A stretch of 64,000 bases of DNA from DASXHD01 sp036488725. Lineage in GTDB: Bacteria > Myxococcota_A > Polyangia > Polyangiales > Polyangiaceae. The stretch covers positions 59,967 through 123,966 of the forward strand of contig DASXHD010000063.1 in NCBI GenBank assembly GCA_036488725.1, in the 5' to 3' direction. A program made the position numbers and the translations under genes. The notes under the pieces were generated by a model. It saw only the letters and a list, made by a program, of their open reading frames with translations, ran no database searches and was not told the origin of the DNA. Shown here in pieces: positions 31,520-41,913 of the stretch. Every line of letters starts with the position of its first letter. Within the stretch, counting starts at the first letter, position 1.

Positions 31520-33288
31520 GCGGCGGCCGCAGGCTCGAGTGGTGCGGCGTCGCGATCGTGGCGGTGCTCGCGGCCGTGGTGCTCTCTCCGGTTTGGACTC
31601 GGCCGTGGGGTTTCGGCTGGACCGACTGGGACCAGATGGAGACGCACCGCTACTTGGCGGACAAGACCATCCGTCTCTTCGGCCAAGTGCCGTTTTGGGA
31701 TCCGTACAGCTGCGGCGGGCACACGTGGTGGGGCGGCTTCGAGAACGGGACGATCATCGTGCCGTGGCTTCCGCTTTATTTGCTCGCGCCGCTGGCCGTC
31801 GCGATTCGTCTCGAGATCACGCTGACGACGATCGCGGGCGTCGCTGGCGCGTGGCTCCTCGCGCGCCGCTTCACGCGGAGCCCCGGCGCGTCCGTGCTCG
31901 TCGCGATCGTGTTTGCGCTGAACGCGCGCTTCGCGATGCAGCTCGCCGTCGGACACACGTGGCACCTCTGGTACGCGGCCCTTCCGTGGGCGCTATTTTT
32001 TTACGACCGCGCCATCGCGTCGCCGGCGCCGCGGCGCGACGTCATCGGTCTCGGCATCACGTTCGCGCTCATGGTGTGGGGCGGCGCGATTTATCCGTTG
32101 CCGCACGCGATCGTGATCCTCGGCGTGTATGGCGCCGCGCTCGCGGTCTCGGGCCGAACGCTCCAGCCGTTTCGGCTCCTCGCCATCGCCGGCGCGATCG
32201 GCGTCGCGCTCTCGGCGCCGCGCCTCTTCCCGATGCTCGACACGATGCGCCGTTTCCCACGCCTCGTCGCGTCGAACGAAAACATCGACCTCGCGCGATT
32301 CGTTGCATTCTACACGCGAAAGGCGTCCGACCCGCACCCCGCGGTGACGCCGTGGGGCTGGCACGAGTTCGGGATTTACGTCGGGTGGATTCCGTTCGCG
32401 ATCATGATCGCGTCGCTCTTCGCCTTTCGCCGTCCTCGCGAGCGCGGGCTCGCGTACGCGGGCGTCTTGTGCCTTCTCTTCGGGTTCGGGCACGTCTCGC
32501 GTTTTGCGCCGTGGGCGCTGCTGCACGCGTACGTGCCGGTCTTCAAGTCGCAGCACGTGCCCACGCGGTGGCTGTTTCCCGCGGTGCTTCCGCTCCTCGC
32601 GGGCGCGGCGGCGAGCGCCGAGCGCTTGCTCGACGCGCGCAGCTGGCGTCCGCGTTTCGAGATCGCGCTGCTCGTCGTGTGCGGGCTCGTCTCGGCCGAC
32701 GTCGCGCTCGAGTCACGGCGCGTGCTCTCGGGTTTTTTCTCCCGACCGCTACCGAACGTCGCCGAATCGGTCGCGCCGTACCATCAAGACGCGACCATCC
32801 CGCCCGAGCTCGCCTACCCCGACGAAGATTGGGCGCCCCCCGCGCTCCCCGCGATGCGCGCGAACGTCGGGCTCATTCGGTGCGGCACGTTCTCCGGTCA
32901 GTCTTATCTCTACCGCGACGCGACCGGCGTGCTGCCGGGGCTCGGCGCGCACGGAGAGGGCGATCCCGATTATCGCGGGGAGACGTATTTCCAAGACGGC
33001 GCGGGCCGCGCGACGATCGCGCGCTGGACGCCGAACGCCGTCACCGTGCGTTACGAAGGCGCGACCCCCGGCGACACGCTCGTCTTGAATCAAAATTGGG
33101 ATCCCGGTTGGCGCGCGACGACCGGCGCGATCGTCGACACGCACGATCTCGTCGCGGTGCGCGTGACCGAATCCGCCGGCGAGACGACGTTCCGTTACCA
33201 GCCGCGATTTTTGTGGCTCGGCATCGTCGCGTTCTTCGCCGCCATCGGGACGCTCGTCGCGACGCGCAAGCTCAAGGGATTTGCTTGA
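31516..33288 (+). CDS. YfhO/GT-C-like polytopic membrane protein
   Basis: 590 residues from TTG 31516. Ten or more membrane helices fill the first 400 residues with a large loop after TM1 (DWDQMETHRYLADKTIRLFG) bearing acidic residues, as in GT-C glycosyltransferases and YfhO proteins. The last 190 residues form an extracytoplasmic beta domain (LVLNQNWDPGWRATTG), then a final helix. It could transfer lipid-linked sugars. It overlaps the convergent transaldolase by 17 bases. Confidence 0.75.
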   Translation: MSGGRRLEWCGVAIVAVLAAVVLSPVWTRPWGFGWTDWDQMETHRYLADKTIRLFGQVPFWDPYSCGGHTWWGGFENGTIIVPWLPLYLLAPLAVAIRLEITLTTIAGVAGAWLLARRFTRSPGASVLVAIVFALNARFAMQLAVGHTWHLWYAALPWALFFYDRAIASPAPRRDVIGLGITFALMVWGGAIYPLPHAIVILGVYGAALAVSGRTLQPFRLLAIAGAIGVALSAPRLFPMLDTMRRFPRLVASNENIDLARFVAFYTRKASDPHPAVTPWGWHEFGIYVGWIPFAIMIASLFAFRRPRERGLAYAGVLCLLFGFGHVSRFAPWALLHAYVPVFKSQHVPTRWLFPAVLPLLAGAAASAERLLDARSWRPRFEIALLVVCGLVSADVALESRRVLSGFFSRPLPNVAESVAPYHQDATIPPELAYPDEDWAPPALPAMRANVGLIRCGTFSGQSYLYRDATGVLPGLGAHGEGDPDYRGETYFQDGAGRATIARWTPNAVTVRYEGATPGDTLVLNQNWDPGWRATTGAIVDTHDLVAVRVTESAGETTFRYQPRFLWLGIVAFFAAIGTLVATRKLKGFA

Positions 33289-34471
33289 GCTCGCGGTGCG
33301 TCATCGCGCGGGCGCTCTCGCGGTCGCCGAACTCGGTGCGCTTCGGCGGATTCTCGCCGCCGATTCCCGGCTGCTGCTCCTCGAGCTGACGGCGCTTGTC
33401 GCCGATGCGCGTGATCGCTTCGTCGTACGACTTTTCGAATTTGCGGACGCCTTCGTTCTCGAGCTCCTGCATGACGCGCGCGTAGTCGACGCCCGCGGCG
33501 GCGAGATCGGCGACGAGGCTGCGCGCGCGCTCGATGTCGCGGTCGATGCGCACCTCGGGCTTGCCGTGGTCGAGCAGCGCGCGCAGCGTCGCCTTCGGCA
33601 CGGTGTCGATCGTGTCGGGCGCGACGAGCGCGTCGACGTAGTGCAAGTCGGAGTACGCCTTGTTCTTGGTCGACGTCGAGGCCCAGAGGAGCCGCTGCGG
33701 CCGCGCGCCTTCGGCCTCGAGCGCGCGCCATCGCGGACTCTCGACGAGCCGGCGATACGACTCGTACGCGAGCTGCGCGTTGCGAATGCCCGCCATGCCG
33801 CGCTCGTAGCTCGCCTTCGATTGATCGAGCATCGGATCGATCTTGGTGTCGACGCGCGACACGAAGAAGCTCGCGACCGACACGAGGCGATCGATCGGCA
33901 GGCCCCCGCAGCGCCGCGTTTCGAGCGCGCGCACGTAGGCCGCCGCGACTTGCTCGTAGCGCTCGAGCGAAAAGAGCAGCGTGATGTTGATGTTGATCCC
34001 GTCGGTGAGGCACCGCTCGATCGCGAGGAGTCCCTCGCGCGTCGCGGGGATCTTCACCATCAAGTTCGGCCGCGCGATTTCGGCCCAGAGCCGCCGCGCC
34101 GCATCGATCGACCCGAGCGTGTCGTACGCGAGGCCCGGCGCGACCTCGACCGACACGAGCCCGTCGCGTCCACCGCTCGCTTCCCAGGCGGCGCGAAACG
34201 CGTCGCACGCGTCGCGAATGTCGCGCACCATGATGCGCTCGAGCACCATCGCGTCGAGCTCTTCCACGCCGGCGCCCCCGATGAGGTCGTCGTAGTCGGT
34301 GCCCTTCGCGATCGACTCTTCGAAGATCGTCGGGTTCGACGTCATCCCCGCGATCGCGTCGTCGCGTATGAGGCGCTCGAGCTCGCCGGAGCGCAACATG
34401 GCGCGGTTCAAGAAGTCGAGCCAGACACTCTGGCCGAGCGTCGCGAGCGTTCGAATGGGATGCATGCCCAA
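33272..34471 (-). CDS. tal: transaldolase
   Basis: 399 residues (ATG 34471; ATG 34465 also possible). The long bacterial type (TalB-like subfamily 2), with QSVWLDFLNRAMLRSGELER at the N-terminus, NPTIFEESI and the Schiff-base Lys in NLMVKIPATREGL; ININITLLFSLERYEQV and SFFVSRVDTKIDP are further family blocks. It moves dihydroxyacetone units in the pentose phosphate pathway. No sugar-phosphate genes are adjacent, so it stands alone here. Confidence 0.95.
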   Translation of the reverse strand: MGMHPIRTLATLGQSVWLDFLNRAMLRSGELERLIRDDAIAGMTSNPTIFEESIAKGTDYDDLIGGAGVEELDAMVLERIMVRDIRDACDAFRAAWEASGGRDGLVSVEVAPGLAYDTLGSIDAARRLWAEIARPNLMVKIPATREGLLAIERCLTDGININITLLFSLERYEQVAAAYVRALETRRCGGLPIDRLVSVASFFVSRVDTKIDPMLDQSKASYERGMAGIRNAQLAYESYRRLVESPRWRALEAEGARPQRLLWASTSTKNKAYSDLHYVDALVAPDTIDTVPKATLRALLDHGKPEVRIDRDIERARSLVADLAAAGVDYARVMQELENEGVRKFEKSYDEAITRIGDKRRQLEEQQPGIGGENPPKRTEFGDRESARAMTHRELKQIP

Positions 34472-34495
34472 AAAGCGGGCATCACGCGTGCCACG

Positions 34496-36046
34496 TCACT
34501 GACAAGTCACGGTCGGCGCGGCGTACGCAGGCTGCGCCGAGAGCAGCGCGTCGGTGACTTGGTTTTGATCGATGATCTGCTGATACACGCTCGCGCTCGG
34601 GCGCGCGGTCCGCGTGCGCGCGGGATCCGTGTAATCTACATGGAACAAGCCGAACCGCGGGCAGAAGCCCGAGCTCCACTCGAAGTTGTCGAGGAGCGAC
34701 CAATGGAAGTAACCGCGCACGTCGACGCCGGCGGCGATCTTCGCGGCGAGCTCGGCGAGGTGCTCGGCGATGAAGCGCGGCCGGTTCACGTCGCCCGCGT
34801 CGGCCAAACCATTTTCGGTGATGACGATCGGGAGCTTGTAGCCGGCGGCAAAATCGAGCGCTTCGCCGAGGCCGCGCGGGTAGATGTCCCAACCGAGATC
34901 GTTCTTCGGCAAACCGTGGTCGGCCGAGTCGGAGAGCGTGACGCCGTCGACGAGCGGGAAACCTGGGTAACCGCGCACGATGCTGAACCCGTAGTAGTTG
35001 ACCCCGATGTAATCGGCGCGGCCTTTGTAAGCCGGGTCGGCGCTCGGCTCGCCCGCGTCGATCGTCCCGTTGATGTCGAGGTCGACGTCGCCGTTGACGA
35101 TGGCGTTCAAGAAGAGCGCGTTCGAGAGGTACGAAAACTCTTTCGCCGATTGATCGTCCTCGGGTCGGCCGGGCGTCTCGCCGTAATAGAGGTGGACGTC
35201 TTGCGTGATCGAAACCATCGCGGTCGGCTGGACCGCGTGGATCGCGTCGTACATCGCGACGTGCGCTTTGATCATCGCGAGGAGCGCTTGCTTGAGCGCG
35301 TCGAGCTGATCGACTTGTCCGGGCGGGCCGCTGCCGTCGATGTAGTCGCCTTGAATCGCGATGAACGGCTCGTTCAGCGTGAGCCACCACGTGACGCTCG
35401 AGCCGAACTCGCCCGCGGCGAAGCTCGCCCACGCCGCGAGATCGTCGCCGATCGTCGGCGAGAGCCAGCCGGTCGTGTGCCAGTCTTTCGTCGGGTCGTT
35501 GATGTAGAGCGGGAACGTCGAGTGCCAAAGCGTGACCATCGGCGTGATGTTCGCGGCTTTCAGCTTCGCGAGGAGATCCTTGTAGTATGCAAGCTCCGTC
35601 GGGTCGGCCGCGGCCTCGCACCCGCCGAGCGTGCCGGCCGCGCGACATGCGCTCCACGCGGACGCCGATGGGAAGAGGCGCGCCCACTCGATGCCGAAGC
35701 GGTACGCGTTTTGGTGCGTCGCGACGAGCGCGGCGACGTCGGCGGCGTAGTTCTTTCGACTTTGCGGGCCGTCGTCGGCGTGATCGCCGTTGGCGATGTG
35801 ACCGGCGGTCGTCTCCCACGCGCCTTCGTCGGTGATCGCGGTGAGGCCGCCTTCGATTTGATACGCCGAGGTCGACGAGCCAAAAAGAAATCCCGCGGGA
35901 AATGGCCCGCGCGGATTCGGATCGAGCGGCGTCTGCCAGACGCCCGGCGGCGGTTGATCGTCGTCGCCCGCGTCGCTCGGTCCGGCCGACGACGGGCTGC
36001 ACGCGACGAGGACGATCAAGACTCCGAAGAGCGCGCGCACGTTCAT
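34496..36046 (-). CDS. exported beta-glucosidase, GH1, with EF-hand-like loop
   Basis: 516 residues from ATG 36046. Lipobox LVAC (Cys16) gives a lipoprotein. The GH1 barrel is complete: acid/base Glu226 in TLNEPF, nucleophile Glu411 in ITENGL, and the FLFGSSTSAYQIEGG start and FHWSLLDNFEWSSGF blocks. GH1 enzymes are usually cytoplasmic. Residues 322-333 fit an EF-hand loop (Asp322, Asp324, Asn326, Gly327, Ile329, Asp330, Glu333). Start overlaps the stop of the BNR lipoprotein. Confidence 0.93.
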   Translation of the reverse strand: MNVRALFGVLIVLVACSPSSAGPSDAGDDDQPPPGVWQTPLDPNPRGPFPAGFLFGSSTSAYQIEGGLTAITDEGAWETTAGHIANGDHADDGPQSRKNYAADVAALVATHQNAYRFGIEWARLFPSASAWSACRAAGTLGGCEAAADPTELAYYKDLLAKLKAANITPMVTLWHSTFPLYINDPTKDWHTTGWLSPTIGDDLAAWASFAAGEFGSSVTWWLTLNEPFIAIQGDYIDGSGPPGQVDQLDALKQALLAMIKAHVAMYDAIHAVQPTAMVSITQDVHLYYGETPGRPEDDQSAKEFSYLSNALFLNAIVNGDVDLDINGTIDAGEPSADPAYKGRADYIGVNYYGFSIVRGYPGFPLVDGVTLSDSADHGLPKNDLGWDIYPRGLGEALDFAAGYKLPIVITENGLADAGDVNRPRFIAEHLAELAAKIAAGVDVRGYFHWSLLDNFEWSSGFCPRFGLFHVDYTDPARTRTARPSASVYQQIIDQNQVTDALLSAQPAYAAPTVTCQ

Positions 36047-39003
36047 TTCGGCGCCTTGCACGTGAGCGGCTCGGCGAGCCAGCCGCTCTTGCCCGGTGTG
36101 TCGCTCCGACGAATGCGCCAGCCGGTCCACGCGCCGCTCACGTCCGGATAGACGTAGACGGTTTGATAATCGTAGTGGCCGGCGTGCACGTCGGAGCCGT
36201 GCATCGTGTAGGCGGACGTGCAGGTCTTTCCGCCGGGCGCGTCGTGCGTGACGCGCGACTGCGCCAAGAAGCTCGACGTCCAATGGTCGGCGCCTTTGCC
36301 GCTCGCGATTTGAACGTGGAGCGAGCGCTCGCCGCTCGGCAAGTACGCCGAGAAGCGGCGACGCCCGGCGTGCGCGTCGCATGCGCCGCTCGGCACTTCG
36401 TCGATGACGGTCGGCGCCGGCGGGTCCGCGGGCAGCGCAGGGTCGACGTCGAAGAGGAGCGTCGGCGTCGTCGGCGTCCCGAACATGAGGCTCGCGCGTC
36501 CGGCGCTGCTCGCGAGGCTGAAGTGACCGAGGTCGTCGAGGCCCCACGCGGTCGACTTCCACGTCTTGCCCGCGTCGTCCGACGCCGAGAGGTCGACCAC
36601 GCCGCCGACGCCGTCGAGGACGAGCCAACGCTTTGCGACGCGCTCGATTTCGCGATCGCTCGCCGCCTCGGGCAGCGCGAGGCGCTCGACTTTGTCGTCG
36701 TCGCGAACGAAGTACGCCGGGTCGCCCGCGGCGCCTTGAAAGACGAAGCCGCCGTCGACGATCGCGGGCGTGCCGCTGAAGCCGAAACGCGAGACGCGGA
36801 ACGGCTTCACCTTCTCGAGGAGGTGATGGTGAATCTGTCCCGTGCGCGACGACCACCACGCGAGATCGACGTCGACCGGATTGTACGTGCCGGTCACGCT
36901 GCGCGGCGTGAAGCGGTAACGCGCGACGACCACGCCGTCGTCGAGGACGCGCTCGCCGCTGCGCCACTCGACGGGCGTGCCGTGCGCTTGCGTCGGGTAC
37001 GCGCCGAGCAGCGGACGCTCGCGCACCGAGGTCTTGGTCGCGACGACGACCGAGATCGCGCCGCTCGGGCTCGACGTGATGCCGGCCCAGCGATCCGGGC
37101 CGACGCCATCGACGAGCTCGGCGCCCGGCGTCGACGTGAGCGGAGCGCCCGCGCCCGAAACGGTGCATGCGATCTCGGTCGGCGGCGGCGCCGGCGGCGC
37201 GTGCGGCAAATCGTGAAGCGGCGCTTCGGCCTGCGCGGAGACGACGTCGCCGTGAATCGCCGGCAGGTCCCAGCCGACGCGCTGCGCGTCGCCGTTGATG
37301 CAGCCTGCTTCGGTGCACGCGAGGTTGCTCGGCCAGCCGTTCGACGCGATGCGCGTCCACGTCTCGCCGGCGTCGGCGGTTTCGTACGCCTCCGAGTTCG
37401 ACGACAAGAGGACGCCGCGCGCGCCGGCGAGCTCCATGGTGCCGCGCGGCAGCGCGAGGTACGACGGCGTCGCGTCCTCGCCACGCGTCAGCGCCCACGC
37501 ATCGCGTCCTCCGTCGAACGAGAGCACGTGCGCGACGCCCTTGCCGTCGACTCCCACGCTCGCGCTCGCGAACGCGGCGACGTCGAGCAAGCGCGTGCGC
37601 GTGAATTTGTTCTGATCGAGCGGCGACGCGTAGACGTACTTGCGCCCTTCACGGAGACCGATCGCGTAGACCTTGTCGTGCGCCTCGTCGAACGCGAATT
37701 TGAGCGGCTCGAACTCTTCGACGAACGCGAGATCCTCGAACGCCTTCGCGCCCGCCGGGCGAATTTGGCGGCGGCCGCACGTCGAGCCGGAGCTCTCGCC
37801 CTTCGCGCAGAGCGCCGCGACGTAAGCCCAACCGCGAGGGCCGGCGGCGACGTCGAGGCCGTCGGTTTCGGCCGGCTCGACGCCGTTCAGCTGAGCGTCC
37901 TTCTGCCATGTCGCGCCGTAGTCGTTGCTGCGAAAGACGGTCGTCGTCGGCGCGGTCGCGTCGGCGTCGTCGTCGGCGCGCAAATAAATGAGATCGGAGC
38001 CGAAGCCCGCGACGTGGGGCGAGAGACCGTCCTCGCCCACGAGATCGCCGCTCGTCGCGCGCTTGTCGATTTTTTCTCCGAGCGGCGCCGAGCCGACGAC
38101 CACCGCGCGGCCTTTGCCCTGCCCCGTGATCGAGAGCTCGACGAAACGTTGACCCGTGAGGATCGTGTGCGTCGCGTTCGGCTCGTCGACGGTCACGGTC
38201 GGCGGCTCGGAAGGCAGCGTCGCGGGCGCGAAGATCGGCTTCGGCGCGTCGGTCGTCACGACGAGCGTGCTCCCGTCGAGCCGCGCGTGCTTTCCGCGGT
38301 AGCCGAGCACGAAGATGCGATCGTCGCCGTCGCGCGCGACGCGGTGCGCGCCGATCCCGAGCGACGCGAGCGGCGCCCACGTCGCGCCGTCGTCGTGCGT
38401 CACGAAGAGCCGCTGCGGAAAATGAATCAAGACGCCGTTGCCCTTCGAGTCGAGCGCGACCGCGCCCGCGCGGCCGTACGGCTTGTTCGCGCCGCCGTAT
38501 TCGATCGGCGTCCACGTCGCGCCGAAGTCGGTCGAGCGAACGAGCTTGCCGTCGCGAATCGCGACGATGGCCGACTTGCCCGTCGTGGACACCGTGTGCT
38601 TTCCGCCCGGCCCGGCGTGCGACGAGTCGAGCGCGCCGAGCGGCTCCTTCGTGACGAAGGTCGCGCCGTCGGCGGCGACGAACACGTACTGCCCTTGCGC
38701 GTCGCGCATCACGCCCGCGAGATCGCCGACCGCGAGCGTCGGCGCGTCGGTCGTCTTGCCGTTCTTCTCGAGCGCGCGACGCCCGCTGCGACCGATGTAG
38801 AGGACGCCAGCGTCGCCGAGATCGAGCTTGCCCACGATGCCGCGATCGGCGTTCGCGAAGACCCAACGCGCGCGCTGCGGCACGGGCGCCGGCGGCGTCG
38901 CCGTGACGTGCAGCGGCGGCGGCCTCATCGCGCTCGGCGCTTCGCCGCCGCAGGCGAAACACACGATCGCACCCCCGAGCCAAACGCGCCGAGCAAGCAT
39001 CAT
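36043..39003 (-). CDS. large BNR-repeat beta-propeller lipoprotein
   Basis: 986 residues (ATG 39003 or 39000). Lipoprotein signal (lipobox CFACGG), then many beta-rich repeats with Asp-box motifs (STDFGATWTPI, THDDGATWAPL, SNDYGATWQKD, TADAGETWTRI, SDDAGKTWKS). This is a sialidase/YCF48-like propeller, probably more than one, with no catalytic residues I can identify. It is a surface or periplasmic binding scaffold. The stop overlaps the start of the GH1 gene (ATGA), so the two are co-made. Confidence 0.8.
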   Translation of the reverse strand: MMLARRVWLGGAIVCFACGGEAPSAMRPPPLHVTATPPAPVPQRARWVFANADRGIVGKLDLGDAGVLYIGRSGRRALEKNGKTTDAPTLAVGDLAGVMRDAQGQYVFVAADGATFVTKEPLGALDSSHAGPGGKHTVSTTGKSAIVAIRDGKLVRSTDFGATWTPIEYGGANKPYGRAGAVALDSKGNGVLIHFPQRLFVTHDDGATWAPLASLGIGAHRVARDGDDRIFVLGYRGKHARLDGSTLVVTTDAPKPIFAPATLPSEPPTVTVDEPNATHTILTGQRFVELSITGQGKGRAVVVGSAPLGEKIDKRATSGDLVGEDGLSPHVAGFGSDLIYLRADDDADATAPTTTVFRSNDYGATWQKDAQLNGVEPAETDGLDVAAGPRGWAYVAALCAKGESSGSTCGRRQIRPAGAKAFEDLAFVEEFEPLKFAFDEAHDKVYAIGLREGRKYVYASPLDQNKFTRTRLLDVAAFASASVGVDGKGVAHVLSFDGGRDAWALTRGEDATPSYLALPRGTMELAGARGVLLSSNSEAYETADAGETWTRIASNGWPSNLACTEAGCINGDAQRVGWDLPAIHGDVVSAQAEAPLHDLPHAPPAPPPTEIACTVSGAGAPLTSTPGAELVDGVGPDRWAGITSSPSGAISVVVATKTSVRERPLLGAYPTQAHGTPVEWRSGERVLDDGVVVARYRFTPRSVTGTYNPVDVDLAWWSSRTGQIHHHLLEKVKPFRVSRFGFSGTPAIVDGGFVFQGAAGDPAYFVRDDDKVERLALPEAASDREIERVAKRWLVLDGVGGVVDLSASDDAGKTWKSTAWGLDDLGHFSLASSAGRASLMFGTPTTPTLLFDVDPALPADPPAPTVIDEVPSGACDAHAGRRRFSAYLPSGERSLHVQIASGKGADHWTSSFLAQSRVTHDAPGGKTCTSAYTMHGSDVHAGHYDYQTVYVYPDVSGAWTGWRIRRSDTPGKSGWLAEPLTCKAPK

Positions 39004-39106
39004 GGCGCGGGAGAATACATGGAAAAATCGACCCGCAACGAAAGTCGTTTCGCGCGCGCGATACGCGATTAGGCTGCGCGCGGGCTCTGTAGAGAGGTTT
39101 GGCGCT

Positions 39107-40408
39107 ATGCGTGTATTTTACATCTTTTTGATTCTCGGCTGCGCTCTGGCGGCCTGCGGCGGCGACGACTCGAACCCCGGGACGGACGACGCGCAGACCG
39201 GCGACGAGACGGATCTCGGCGACGCGGGCGACACGGTCGACGCGAGCTTCCCGGCGATCAAAGTCGACGCGCCCCAAGTCGTTTCGCTCGGCGGCCCAGT
39301 CGAGAGCACGCCGACGGTGCAGCCCGTGTTCTTCCCCGGCTTCGACTACGGAAAGCAAATCACCGACTTCACGAGCAAGCTCGGCGCGTCGTCGTACTGG
39401 GCGCCGCTCGCCGAATACAAAGTCGGCAAGATCGTTGCGGCGACGCCCATCACGCTCACCGCGGCCGACACGGCGCCGGCGCAAATCTTCGATTCGCAAA
39501 TCCAGACGTGGCTCGCGTCGCGCTTCGACGGCACGCACCCCGAGTTCGGCAACGCGCCCGCGCCGAACACGATTTATGCGCTCTTCTATCCGTCCACGAC
39601 CACGATCTATCTCACGAACGCCCCGCCGCCCGACGGCGGCGTTCCCGACGGCGGCGGCAACTTCGGAAATTCGGCGAGCTGCAAGAGCTTCGGCGGCTAT
39701 CACAGCGATTTCGTGATGGGCAGCGCCGACGTCGCGTACGCGGTTCTTCCCGAGTGCCCGACGTTCGGAAATCTGACCGGCGCCGACGTCTCGACCTCGA
39801 CGACGAGCCACGAGCTCTCCGAAGCGGCGACCGATCCCTACCCGATGACGCAGCCCGCTTACACGCAGGTCGACGACAATCACCTCGCGTGGGAGTTCTT
39901 CCTCGGCGGCGGCGAGGTCGGCGACATGTGCGCGCAGTTCCCGCAGTCGTTCTACGTGCCGAGCGATCTGCCGTACATGGTGCAAAAGAACTGGTCGAAC
40001 GCGTCGGCGAAAGCGGGCCACGACCCGTGTCAGCCGGTCGCCACGACGCCGGCCTACTTCAACGCGATGCCGGTCTTCACCGACTCGATCTCGACCCGCG
40101 GCGTCACCACGAAAGGCGTCGACGTTCCCGTCGGCCAATCGAAGACCGTCGAGCTCGATCTCTTCAGCGATGGCCCGATGAACGGCCCGTGGAACATCGA
40201 CGCGCAAGCGTTCACGCGCGGAGGCACCGCGCCGATCTCGTTCAAGTTCGACAAGGCGTCGGGCCAAAACGGCGACAAGATCATGCTGACCGTGACGTCG
40301 ACCTCGGCGATCCAGAGCACGAGCAAGACGCCGACGGCGACGATCGTGGTCACGTCGAGCCTCGGCGCGCACGAGAACGTCTGGATCGGTATTCTCGGCC
40401 AGCAATGA
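39107..40408 (+). CDS. exported lipoprotein with SHELSEAATDP motif
   Basis: 433 residues from ATG 39107. Lipobox LAACGG, an Asp-rich linker, then a domain with SHELSEAATDP and, 45 residues on, GEVGDMCAQF. These two motifs recur in bacterial secreted proteins related to the exordium/phosphate-induced group and look like a His-Glu metal site. The last 130 residues are a beta-sandwich. A protease function is possible but there is no HExxH. The next gene starts at its stop (ATGA). Confidence 0.75.
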   Translation: MRVFYIFLILGCALAACGGDDSNPGTDDAQTGDETDLGDAGDTVDASFPAIKVDAPQVVSLGGPVESTPTVQPVFFPGFDYGKQITDFTSKLGASSYWAPLAEYKVGKIVAATPITLTAADTAPAQIFDSQIQTWLASRFDGTHPEFGNAPAPNTIYALFYPSTTTIYLTNAPPPDGGVPDGGGNFGNSASCKSFGGYHSDFVMGSADVAYAVLPECPTFGNLTGADVSTSTTSHELSEAATDPYPMTQPAYTQVDDNHLAWEFFLGGGEVGDMCAQFPQSFYVPSDLPYMVQKNWSNASAKAGHDPCQPVATTPAYFNAMPVFTDSISTRGVTTKGVDVPVGQSKTVELDLFSDGPMNGPWNIDAQAFTRGGTAPISFKFDKASGQNGDKIMLTVTSTSAIQSTSKTPTATIVVTSSLGAHENVWIGILGQQ

Positions 40409-41051
40409 AGCGACTCGCGGCGCTCGCGTTCGTCGCGGCGCTTTTTTCGGCGCTCTCGGCGTCGGCCGACGATCCGCCGTGCAACACGTGGGAGGTCGAG
40501 TACACGCTCGCCGCCAACGTGGAGCTGAGCGACACCGCGATGGGCGCCGGCGACGGCGTGCACAGCATCGGGCCGGGCGACCTCGTCTTGCATTTTGCAA
40601 ACGTCGGCGGTCAGCCGGGCGGCGACGTGAAGCTCATGAAATACGAGATGACCGATCAGTTCACCGTCAACGCGAAGGTGATGGGCATCGGCACGGTCGT
40701 CACCAACGACACGCACACGCGAACGACGCCGAACGTCTGCGGCGTCTCGGCGCAGGGCACGCTGAGCGATCGCATGCTGCGATGGTCGACGCTCTGGAAC
40801 GGCATCCACACCGACGGTCACGTCACCTGCGCGGGCAACATGTGCGGCCACATGGGCGCGCCGCCGAACGGAACGAGCGACGTCCACACGCCCGCGCACC
40901 CGGCGAGCTTCAAGACGTTTCAGTACGCCGCCGACATGAAGACGTTCCACATGGACTACTCGGTCACCGCGAAGAGTACGAACCCGAGCCAGACCTCGCG
41001 CATCACGTTCAACGGGCGCGAGACGCGACGTTCGTGTATCTACGTCAGGCC

Positions 41052-41061
<10 letters not shown>
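40405..41061 (+). CDS. secreted hypothetical protein
   Basis: 218 residues from ATG 40405, overlapping the preceding stop. A signal peptide (cleavage near LSASA-DDPP) precedes a beta-rich protein with Asp/Thr-rich repeats, a stretch about HFANVGGQPGGDVKLMKYEM, and two Cys pairs (CNTWEV, CAGNMCGHMG). No known family. Translational coupling to the SHELSEAATDP protein suggests a joint role outside the cell. It overlaps the methyltransferase-like gene by 10 bases. Confidence 0.7.
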
Positions 41062-41912
<851 letters not shown>

Positions 41913-41913
41913 C

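Noticed and set aside
33281..36151. A 956-codon open frame on the plus strand
   Set aside because: Antisense to transaldolase and GH1, both with clear active sites.
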